Shown: positions 1 through 5,465 of the stretch, one piece after another | How positions within the stretch are numbered: position 1 is the stretch's first letter | Layout: the number at the start of each line of letters is the position of its first letter | Origin: Spirochaetales bacterium | GTDB lineage: Bacteria; Spirochaetota; Spirochaetia; Treponematales; UBA12059 | Assembly (NCBI GenBank): GCA_004525355.1 | Contig: SPCK01000166.1 | Location: 1 to 5,465 of the forward strand | Direction: 5' to 3' | Length of the DNA: 5,465 bases | The notes under the pieces: model-generated | Databases searched by the model: none | What the model was told of the DNA's origin: nothing | What the model saw: the letters and a program-made list of their open reading frames with translations, nothing else | Position numbers and translations under genes: made by a program

Positions 1-2110
1 CGCCGTACGCCGACTCCAGGTATCCGAACCTGGAGGCAAGCGACGGCGCAGTATCCTTGAGGCCGGAGAACAGGATGGCGGATTCCGAGTATCGATCGAG
101 CTCGTACGCGCAGCGTGCCATGCCGAGCACGGCTACCGGGTCGCCGGGCAGCAGGGTGGTCGTCCACTCGTAATACGAATACGCGAGTCTGTAGTCCTTG
201 CGCACGAAGGCGATGCTAGCCAGATTGTTCCACGCCCACGCGTAGCCGGCTTTGGCGGCTTCTGCGAAGCGCTCCCAGGCTGGATCGAGTATCCCGACCT
301 TGGCGAGGGCCATGCCATATTCGTTCAGGACCTCGGGGGTGCGGCCCTTGTCCAGCTTCTGTTCGTAAGCGGCTACGATGGGTTCGATCTCGCGGGACAT
401 GAAGCGGTCCACGCCGGCGTCGAAGGCGGACATCGTCTTCGCCTCATCGGGCAGCGAGAATCGGGCGGCGGCATCCTGCAGTCCGCTCGGCTTGTATCGG
501 GCCCAGTTCTCCTTCATGGGGTAGAACGCGGCGGAGCCGACCCGGTCGTTGTCGATCCACTCTTTGGCGCCGACGCGCCACGCCTTGACGAAGCCGTCCT
601 TGACCATGGTGACCTCGACCGGCGCCCACGTGCGTCCGTCGCGAAAGACCAGCAATCCGGTGTCGAAGAAGGTGTCCCTGGCCTCGACCTCGGACAGCCC
701 GAGATCGAACGCCATGTAGATATGTCCCGGTATCGTGATGAATGCAGTGGCGATTCCCGCTGATTCCAGCAGCGAGCAGAACAGGATTGACAGGTCGTCG
801 CAGTCGCCGCCGCGATACATCAGTGTCTGGCTCGGGTATTGCAGGTAGTCGACGACGGCCGCGTTCTCCGACATCTCGATGTACGAGCTGTTCGGGTCGA
901 TGACGTAGTTCAGACCATACAGCTTGAGCGCTTCGAAGATGCCCAGCGCGTACTGGAGGTTTGGCGGCAATTCGCTTCTCATCCTGTCCCGTACGATGCT
1001 CGACGAGTAGCGCGAGAACCACAGCGCGGCGGGATCGGTCGGCGAAACGAAGGCAGCCGCCCGCCTGTCGTCTTCCCAGGACATGGCATTGCGGTGGTGG
1101 ACCGAAAGCTTGAGCCCTTCACGTGTAGCGCGACCTGAACCCAGGAACGAGTACTCTATATCGATCGAGGCGCTCGTCGCGCCGTTCTCCGTCAGTTGCA
1201 GGATGCGTTCATCGAATACCGCGTACAGTGGAATGGTCACGGTAGCGCCCTGCTCGATGCGTTCCACGACCTGGCAGAGGCGCGGGCCTCCCATGTACTC
1301 GGGAGCGAAGAACGAGACGCGGACATTCTCGATTGCCCCGTCCTCGTCGTTGCGTATCGTTACCGTGCCGAGCGGTTCGGCGTCGTACCAGGATCGGAAA
1401 ACCGGGAATATCGCCTGCGTGTCAATCTTCTTGATCGCGAGGTTGGTGCGATCGTGGCGCATCTCGGCCGGAGCCAGCTTGAGCCTCAGGCTGGCCGAAA
1501 CGGCATCGAGGAAGGTGCCGGTGTACGGATTGGCCAGCTTCTCGTAGCCTGCCGACACGCCGAGCGTCAAGGCTGCTGACAGGCGAATGCTGGTTTCCAG
1601 CCTCGCACCCAGTTCGTAGAGACCGAAACTCTGTTCGCTGTAGTTGGGAACCTTGCCTAGCCCCGCGAATCCGGATACGCCGACTGAAACGCGTTCGAAG
1701 AGTCTCGCAACGAAACTGAGTCCCGCTGATCCGCCCACGTAGAGTACCGTATCGTTGGAACCCAGGGTCATCGAGTAGACGCCGGCCCGTGCCAGCGCTT
1801 CCATGAACGGCAGGGCCGCGAACGATAGCTGCGTCGTTCCGCCAACGGCGAACGAGACGTCCGCATTGGCGTCGAAAGCGCGCGGAAACCATCCGTCGGC
1901 GGATGCGGAGATGCCGAGGCGCGCCGCGGTGGGAGCCCGAATCGGAGTGCCGACGGGCAGGGTAGCGTCCTGTATCGGCAGGCTCTGCGCCCCGATACTT
2001 CCGGCGGCCCCTGCTCCGATCGCGATCACGATTATTCCGGTTCTCTTGATATCAATGGGGGAATGCCGCCGAAGTGGCCCGGACGAATGTCCCGGGCTCA
2101 ATCGTCCCAT
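1..2110 (-). CDS. Secreted barrel-transglutaminase-TPR protein, catalytic residues intact (3' end cut by window)
   Basis: One uninterrupted frame of 703 codons runs off the window edge with no stop. With ATG 2108-2110 as residue 1, an Arg-rich n-region is followed by a hydrophobic stretch (about 25-41, GIIVIAIG...) and a likely signal-peptidase site at GA|QS. Residues 65-212 alternate polar and hydrophobic/aromatic residues with many Gly, like a small outer-membrane beta-barrel. Residues 225-345 look like an Ig/CARDB-type beta-sandwich ending in the motif HRNAMSW. Residues 375-505 are a transglutaminase-like papain fold: nucleophile C437 in YRGGDCDDL, H463 in PGHIYMAFD, and acid E499 in WAPVEVT. 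Residues 590-703 are TPR-like helices. Family knowledge: this fold acts as a cysteine protease, amidase or cross-linking enzyme; the substrate here is unknown. By inference the barrel anchors it in the outer membrane with the rest in the periplasm. It overlaps the upstream paralogue by 13 bp, suggesting translational coupling. The start is uncertain: no later in-frame ATG precedes the hydrophobic segment. ATT 2054-2056 or GTG 2027-2029 are weaker alternatives. Confidence 0.85.
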   Translation of the reverse strand, partial: MGRLSPGHSSGPLRRHSPIDIKRTGIIVIAIGAGAAGSIGAQSLPIQDATLPVGTPIRAPTAARLGISASADGWFPRAFDANADVSFAVGGTTQLSFAALPFMEALARAGVYSMTLGSNDTVLYVGGSAGLSFVARLFERVSVGVSGFAGLGKVPNYSEQSFGLYELGARLETSIRLSAALTLGVSAGYEKLANPYTGTFLDAVSASLRLKLAPAEMRHDRTNLAIKKIDTQAIFPVFRSWYDAEPLGTVTIRNDEDGAIENVRVSFFAPEYMGGPRLCQVVERIEQGATVTIPLYAVFDERILQLTENGATSASIDIEYSFLGSGRATREGLKLSVHHRNAMSWEDDRRAAAFVSPTDPAALWFSRYSSSIVRDRMRSELPPNLQYALGIFEALKLYGLNYVIDPNSSYIEMSENAAVVDYLQYPSQTLMYRGGDCDDLSILFCSLLESAGIATAFITIPGHIYMAFDLGLSEVEARDTFFDTGLLVFRDGRTWAPVEVTMVKDGFVKAWRVGAKEWIDNDRVGSAAFYPMKENWARYKPSGLQDAAARFSLPDEAKTMSAFDAGVDRFMSREIEPIVAAYEQKLDKGRTPEVLNEYGMALAKVGILDPAWERFAEAAKAGYAWAWNNLASIAFVRKDYRLAYSYYEWTTTLLPGDPVAVLGMARCAYELDRYSESAILFSGLKDTAPSLASRFGYLESAYG

Positions 2111-4167
2111 AGCATGCCCCCGCCCCTATCCATTACGGCCGAGGCACGGGCCGCGGAGCCGGACAGGCGCGCTGAAAGGTATCCGTAGCGTTCCGCCAGC
2201 TCGGGCATCAGGTTCGTGGCCTTCCGGAAGAGTGTGTCCGCCTCATCGTAGCGGTCGAGCTCATACAGCGTACGCGCCAGCCCTATGATCGCGGCCACGT
2301 CCGAGGGAGCATCGCCAGTCGCCTTCTCGAACCAGGCGGAAGCGGTCTTGAAGTCCTGCATCAGGAATGCGACGTTACCGATATTGACGGCGGCCTTGTC
2401 GTAGCCGAGCTTGGCGGCTTCCTGGAATTCGGCCAGGGCTTCTGCGTACAATCCATATCGGGCATACAGCACGCCCAGTGAACTATGCTGCCTGCCAGTG
2501 CCGCCGCCGGCGTCGAATGCGGTGCGCATGCGTTCTGCCCTCGGTAGCACTTCCTTGGCTACGACGAGCGATACGGCGTTCTCGAACGCCGAGCGTACCT
2601 GGTCCTCCGCCGGCTTTCTCGTGGATGCCAAGATTCCGGGAACGCCGGCCGGCGGGAATCGCTGCCACGCGTCGGAAAGCCTGAAGAACCGTTCACGCGA
2701 ACCGGCCGTTGACTTGACGAGCGCGGCTCCCGCGCTCCAAGCCCGCAGGAAGCCTTCCCTGAGTAGAGAAACCCGGAGCGGGACCCAGGCCTCGCCGTCC
2801 AGGAAGATAAAGTCGCTTGCATTGGAGAATGAACCCTTGGTCGTCGACTCGTCGCGGCTCATCCTGAAAGCGGCCAGCACTTCGCCGTCGAGCGGGATGA
2901 GAGCGGCCGGCACACCGATGGATTCCAGTTCGGCGGCGTAGAGCACGGCCAGGTCGTCGGAGTCCCCTCCTCGATAGGCAATGGTCTGGTACGGGTACTG
3001 CACGTAGTCGACATCGGAGGGCGCATTCCGCAGCCTGGCGTAAGGAGTCTGCGGGTCTGCGGCCCACGCGATACCGGAGATCCGGAGGCCCTCGAACAGG
3101 CCGAGCGCGTATTGTAGATTGGAATCGAGTTCCTGGAGGGACTTCTCACGGACGATGCCTGCGACGAACTTGCTTGAATCGAGTACCGCCGGATCGTTGG
3201 GGCTGACAAAAGAGGCCAGTATCCCGGGGTCGGTCCAGGTGAGCGCGTTGCGATTCATTATAGAGATGGTCGTTTCCGCCTTGGCCGTTCGGGCTTCTCC
3301 GAGAAGGGTATAGAAGATGCTGATCTCCCCGCGGACGTGGACGTTCTCGGTCACGGTCATCACTTGGTCGGAGAAGCTTGCCAGCAGGGGCGCGCTGGTC
3401 ACAGCGTTTTTGGGTAGGTACGGGACCTTGGCACACAGGATCGGACCGGAAGTATAGCCTTCCGCATGGAACCAAATTTCAACGTCGCGAATCTCGGCAC
3501 TCTCCGCGTTTCTCACGGTGACCGATCCGAAGGCTTCCTTGGCGTAGTCGACCGCGAGGATGGGATACACAGGCATCGAGTCAGAGGATTGGAGGCTGGC
3601 CCGGCCTTCGGCGGATTTTGACGAAAATCCCATGTCGGCGACGATCGATACGGCCAATCCCCTATAGAAGGAATCACTCAGCCGCAGGAAATCGATGTAG
3701 GATGCGGCTGCCGAAACGGTCAGGCTCGGACTTAGCCGGTAGCCGAACTCAGCCCCGATCCGCCAGAAAACATTGCCCGTCATCGTGGTATCCGTGCCGC
3801 TTGAGTACGAACCGATATAGATACCCGAGCCGCCCGAGGCGCCTATCTTGAGCCGAGGCAGGGGAAACGAGAAGAAGCCGAGGCCAATGCCGCCGGAGGC
3901 GAGCATGAGGGAGCCGTCGAGATCGGAAGCCGAGGGAGCGACGAAGCGGATGTCGGCGCCGACGTACGGGGCCAGGAATCCCAGCACGTCCATGTCCATG
4001 ACGCAGGAACCTCCGCCGCCCAGCCCGAATGTGTCGGTGTCGGAAAGCGGTATGAGCAGGTCCGGTGCAAGACGAACCCGCACGTCTTGGGCAACGACAG
4101 GCGCCAACGAGCAAATGAGGACGACGAGAACGAGGTTCGCTCCCGCTCGCTTGGCAGAAATGCACAT
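2098..4167 (-). CDS. Paralogous barrel-transglutaminase-TPR protein with degenerate active site (probable pseudoenzyme)
   Basis: Complete 689-aa gene with a strong ribosome-binding site. Residues 1-26 are a signal peptide (KR n-region, hydrophobic LVLVVLIC, cleavage at VVA|QD); the Cys at 19 is not in a good lipobox. Residues 30-181 resemble a small outer-membrane beta-barrel, with Gly/aromatic strands and a final strand ending in MGF. Residues 203-311 look like an Ig/CARDB-type beta-sandwich, closing with NRNALTW followed by FVSPNDP. Residues 345-472 are a transglutaminase-like domain that aligns without gaps to the downstream paralogue (41 of 90 identities over residues 347-436, counted by hand). 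The catalytic positions are replaced: Cys to S403 (YRGGDSDDL), His to E429 (DGEVLAAF) and the acid to R465 (WVPLRVS). Residues 558-660 hold about three TPR units. By inference it is a non-catalytic partner, scaffold or binding protein for the downstream enzyme. It is not a decayed gene: the frame is open, the fold motifs are kept, and the signal peptide and RBS are intact. Confidence 0.9.
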   Translation of the reverse strand: MCISAKRAGANLVLVVLICSLAPVVAQDVRVRLAPDLLIPLSDTDTFGLGGGGSCVMDMDVLGFLAPYVGADIRFVAPSASDLDGSLMLASGGIGLGFFSFPLPRLKIGASGGSGIYIGSYSSGTDTTMTGNVFWRIGAEFGYRLSPSLTVSAAASYIDFLRLSDSFYRGLAVSIVADMGFSSKSAEGRASLQSSDSMPVYPILAVDYAKEAFGSVTVRNAESAEIRDVEIWFHAEGYTSGPILCAKVPYLPKNAVTSAPLLASFSDQVMTVTENVHVRGEISIFYTLLGEARTAKAETTISIMNRNALTWTDPGILASFVSPNDPAVLDSSKFVAGIVREKSLQELDSNLQYALGLFEGLRISGIAWAADPQTPYARLRNAPSDVDYVQYPYQTIAYRGGDSDDLAVLYAAELESIGVPAALIPLDGEVLAAFRMSRDESTTKGSFSNASDFIFLDGEAWVPLRVSLLREGFLRAWSAGAALVKSTAGSRERFFRLSDAWQRFPPAGVPGILASTRKPAEDQVRSAFENAVSLVVAKEVLPRAERMRTAFDAGGGTGRQHSSLGVLYARYGLYAEALAEFQEAAKLGYDKAAVNIGNVAFLMQDFKTASAWFEKATGDAPSDVAAIIGLARTLYELDRYDEADTLFRKATNLMPELAERYGYLSARLSGSAARASAVMDRGGGMLWDD
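2111..2127 (-). promoter_or_regulatory. G-rich possible ribosome-binding site for the downstream paralogue
   Basis: Read on the minus strand, AGGGGCGGGGG lies about 6 nt before ATG 2108-2110, inside the last codons of the upstream gene. It is purine-rich but not a canonical AGGAGG. Together with the 13-bp gene overlap it suggests re-initiation or coupled translation of the second gene. Confidence 0.3.
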
Positions 4168-4172
4168 ACGTG

Positions 4173-4180
4173 CTCCTTCC
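4173..4180 (-). promoter_or_regulatory. Ribosome-binding site of the 689-aa gene
   Basis: Minus-strand GGAAGGAG ends 5 nt before ATG 4165-4167. It is a near-ideal Shine-Dalgarno match and spacing, and it fixes the start in front of a good signal peptide. Confidence 0.85.
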
Positions 4181-4239
4181 CCGCTCGAGCAGCTAACGGG
4201 ATCTTGTGTCTTTTATGTTATCTATATTTTTCGGATGAA

Positions 4240-4268
4240 ACTATACAGATAGTATTATAGCGTGTCTT
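4240..4268 (-). promoter_or_regulatory. Candidate sigma70-type promoter(s) for the transglutaminase-like operon
   Basis: On the minus strand AAGACA (4263-4268) is separated by 17 nt from TATAGT (4240-4245). A perfect TATAAT (4254-4259) overlaps it but lacks a good -35 box. Either would start transcription about 65-80 nt before the start codon of the 689-aa gene. The segment is the most AT-rich in the window and sits between divergent genes, which supports a promoter; which -10 box is used cannot be told from sequence. Confidence 0.5.
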
Positions 4269-4288
4269 TCAGGAAAGGGTAGGAGAAT

Positions 4289-4318
4289 TTGAAGAAAACT
4301 CGAATTTTGGTGGATAAT
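4289..4318 (+). promoter_or_regulatory. Candidate distal galU promoter
   Basis: TTGAAG (4289-4294) and GATAAT (4313-4318) are 18 nt apart, each close to sigma70 consensus. Transcription would begin near 4325, giving a leader of about 70 nt that contains the small inverted repeat at 4340-4352. It competes as an explanation with the proximal candidate at 4362-4390. Confidence 0.4.
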
Positions 4319-4339
4319 TTTGTCGAACTATGGTCTCTC

Positions 4340-4352
4340 ATAGGCGCCCTAT
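4340..4352 (+). repeat. Small inverted repeat upstream of galU
   Basis: ATAGG-CGC-CCTAT is a perfect 5-bp inverted repeat around a 3-nt centre. It falls between the distal and proximal promoter candidates, so it could be an operator half-site pair or a short leader hairpin. At this length it may also be chance. Confidence 0.3.
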
Positions 4353-4361
4353 TGTTTGCTC

Positions 4362-4390
4362 TTGGCTTTCGGGTCGCATGCGGCTATTAT
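4362..4390 (+). promoter_or_regulatory. Candidate proximal galU promoter giving a leaderless mRNA
   Basis: TTGGCT (4362-4367), a 17-nt spacer and TATTAT (4385-4390) form a good sigma70-type arrangement. The expected transcription start, about 7 nt after the -10 box, falls at 4397-4398, which is the A of the galU ATG. No Shine-Dalgarno sequence precedes this ATG, consistent with a leaderless transcript. Confidence 0.4.
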
Positions 4391-4397
4391 GACATCC

Positions 4398-5243
4398 ATG
4401 AAAGGCATCATCCTCGCCGCCGGTTACGGCACGCGATTCCTCCCCGTAACCAAGACCCTGCCCAAGGAAATGCTGCCTCTGCTGACCAAGCCGGCCATTT
4501 CCTTCATCGTGGACGAGTTTATCGCCTCGGGTATCCACGACATCGTCATCGTCACAAGCCGGCGCAAGAAGGCGCTGGAAGACTTCTTTGACCGGGAGGC
4601 TGAGTTGGAGGCTGTCTTTACCCGCGAGGGCAAGCCCGACAAGCTGGAGGCGATAGCCCCTCCGGACGCGCGCATCAGTTTTGTGCGTCAGGTGGAAATG
4701 CACGGCACCGGCCACGCGCTCCTGCAGGCTGCCCCGTTTCTGGGCGGCGAGCCCTGCGTGGTCGCGTATCCGGATGACCTGCACTTTGGGGAACGGCCCC
4801 TGGCGCGCCAGCTTATGGACGTGTATGAGGCGACGGGTTGCTCGGTACTGGCCGCGTGCTTGGACCCTGGCGACGTTTCGCGCTACGGCGTGATAGACCC
4901 GGGACCGGACGGCCTGCACGTACGCGGCTTTGTGGAGAAACCCCCACGCGGCACTGAACCAAGCCATGAGATATCCATCGGCCGCTATCTGTACACGCCG
5001 GAATTCTTCCAGGCCTTGGCCGAGGGTTGGGAATCTCACGAAGGCGGCGAGTATTACCACCTGTACGCGCTGAACCGCATGATTGCGGCCGGCAACGTGG
5101 CCTGGAAACGCGTCGACGGACAGCGGCTGGACACCGGCGAGCCGGCAGGCTACCTGGAGGCGATACTGCAATACGCATGGAAAGACCCGGCGTATCGGAA
5201 GGTCATAGAAGCATTCGTTATCGATAAAGCGAACAGTCGATAA
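4398..5243 (+). CDS. galU: UTP--glucose-1-phosphate uridylyltransferase
   Basis: This 281-aa cytoplasmic enzyme makes UDP-glucose and pyrophosphate from UTP and glucose-1-phosphate, feeding glycan, glycolipid and envelope sugar synthesis. It is a single nucleotidyltransferase (Rossmann-like) domain. Residues 6-28 hold the nucleotide-binding signature LAAGYGTRF with the following TKTLPKEMLPL. FVRQ...GTGHAL spans 95-108, PDD at 125-127 supplies the likely metal-binding Asp, YGVID is at 163-167, FVEKP at 178-182, IGRY at 194-197 and DTG at 245-247. The length is slightly below the usual 290-300 aa, with nothing missing from the core. The start is placed at MKGIILAAG, the usual family N-terminus; ATG 4389 (three residues longer) is the alternative. 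Neither has a Shine-Dalgarno. It is divergent from the transglutaminase-like pair and convergent with the glmS-like gene, so it is probably transcribed alone. The family call is secure; a different sugar nucleotide specificity is possible but less likely. Confidence 0.93.
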   Translation: MKGIILAAGYGTRFLPVTKTLPKEMLPLLTKPAISFIVDEFIASGIHDIVIVTSRRKKALEDFFDREAELEAVFTREGKPDKLEAIAPPDARISFVRQVEMHGTGHALLQAAPFLGGEPCVVAYPDDLHFGERPLARQLMDVYEATGCSVLAACLDPGDVSRYGVIDPGPDGLHVRGFVEKPPRGTEPSHEISIGRYLYTPEFFQALAEGWESHEGGEYYHLYALNRMIAAGNVAWKRVDGQRLDTGEPAGYLEAILQYAWKDPAYRKVIEAFVIDKANSR

Positions 5244-5265
5244 CGGTTCTTTGGAAGGGAAGGGC

Positions 5266-5304
5266 CCGGGGAGGGGAACCTTTCTCAAAGGTGCCTCTCC
5301 CCGG
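5266..5304. terminator. Long hairpin between convergent genes, probable bidirectional terminator
   Basis: CCGGGGAGGGGAACCTTT pairs with AAAGGTGCCTCTCCCCGG around a 3-nt CTC loop. The 18-pair stem has one G-U type pair and one A-G mismatch. It lies 22 nt after the galU stop and 20 nt beyond the end of the glmS-like gene, where a terminator is expected. Neither side has a strong T-run, so termination may be factor-assisted or depend on stem strength alone. Confidence 0.7.
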
Positions 5305-5324
5305 ACAAATCCCCTTGAAACCCT

Positions 5325-5465
5325 TCAATCCACCGTTATCGACTTGCTCACGTTCTTGGGAGCGTCCGGGTGCACGCCGTGCGCGGCTATGCCAAGCTCG
5401 TCGAGGTATTCCATCTTGAGGACGGACATGCGGTACGCCAGGTACTGCAGGGCGACCGTGGCGGC
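5325..5465 (-). CDS. glmS: Glutamine--fructose-6-phosphate aminotransferase (isomerizing), C-terminal fragment
   Basis: Only the last 46 codons and stop are present; the 5' part lies outside the window. GlmS converts fructose-6-phosphate and glutamine to glucosamine-6-phosphate, the first step to UDP-GlcNAc for peptidoglycan. The visible tail is the end of the second SIS (isomerase) domain: a helix LQYLAYRMSVLK and the terminal PKNVSKSITVD, matching the typical GlmS ending PRNLAKSVTVE. That C-terminal loop helps form the sugar site in characterised GlmS. Between the helix and the tail there are about 10-12 more residues (MEYLDELGIAAHGVHPDA) than in E. coli GlmS, recalled from memory. The call rests on the C-terminus only, so another SIS-domain aminotransferase or isomerase with a GlmS-like tail cannot be excluded. 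Confidence 0.75.
   Translation of the reverse strand, partial: AATVALQYLAYRMSVLKMEYLDELGIAAHGVHPDAPKNVSKSITVD

Noticed and set aside
444..1022. Minus-strand Arg-rich frames inside the first gene (also 1422-1892)
   Set aside because: They are out-of-frame shadows of the continuous transglutaminase/TPR reading frame that spans 1-2110.
2098..4167. Lipoprotein reading of the 689-aa protein through Cys19
   Set aside because: The residue before the Cys is Ile (VLIC), a poor lipobox even by relaxed standards, while VVA|QD fits signal peptidase I.
2098..4167. Pseudogene status for the 689-aa gene because its active site is lost
   Set aside because: The frame, ribosome-binding site, signal peptide and domain motifs are all intact; only the catalytic positions differ, so a pseudoenzyme is the better description.
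4289..4591. TTG-started plus-strand frame with an N-terminal hydrophobic stretch and AGGAG in front
   Set aside because: The AGGAG is only 3 nt from the TTG, and the frame runs out of phase into galU, where it becomes Arg/His-rich noise. The same bases are better explained as a promoter region. A short leader peptide cannot be fully excluded.
4338..5288. Long antisense open frame (316 codons) covering all of galU
   Set aside because: It is an exact mirror of a well-recognised galU gene in GC-rich DNA. Its product is rich in Arg, His, Gln and Val with no family resemblance, which is typical of a codon-bias shadow.
1..5465. CRISPR arrays, tRNA or rRNA genes, insertion sequences
   Set aside because: I saw no regularly spaced repeats, cloverleaf structures, transposase motifs or terminal inverted repeats in the window.

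Overview
The window is GC-rich, tightly packed bacterial DNA holding four genes. Both large proteins carry Sec signal peptides and a probable outer-membrane beta-barrel, so the organism is diderm. The style of the GalU protein and of the SIS-type aminotransferase tail fits a spirochaete (Treponema/Spirochaeta relatives), but this taxonomic reading is an inference from memory of the families.

Layout. Positions 1-4167 hold two adjacent minus-strand genes whose ends overlap by 13 bp: an upstream gene (2098-4167, complete, 689 aa) and a downstream gene (1-2110, at least 703 aa, 3' end outside the window). They are paralogues with the same architecture: signal peptide, a roughly 150-residue beta-strand-rich region resembling a small outer-membrane barrel, an Ig/CARDB-like beta-sandwich, a transglutaminase-like papain-fold domain, and C-terminal TPR repeats. 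A short AT-rich divergent promoter region (about 4168-4397) separates them from plus-strand galU (4398-5243, UTP-glucose-1-phosphate uridylyltransferase). A long hairpin (5266-5304) lies between galU and the convergent 3' end of a glmS-like gene (5325-5465, minus strand, partial).

How the genes work together. galU and glmS supply activated sugars (UDP-glucose and glucosamine-6-phosphate) for the envelope. They are convergent and not co-transcribed. The two barrel/transglutaminase/TPR proteins look like a translationally coupled envelope pair.

The main discovery is in this pair. The downstream protein keeps a Cys-His-acid catalytic set (C437, H463, E499). The upstream protein has lost all three positions (S403, E429, R465) in a gap-free alignment, while keeping the rest of the fold and an open reading frame. 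The operon therefore appears to encode an active transglutaminase-like enzyme or protease together with a dedicated catalytically dead partner. A second observation is a possible leaderless galU transcript: a good sigma70-type promoter places the start of transcription on the galU ATG, which has no ribosome-binding site.
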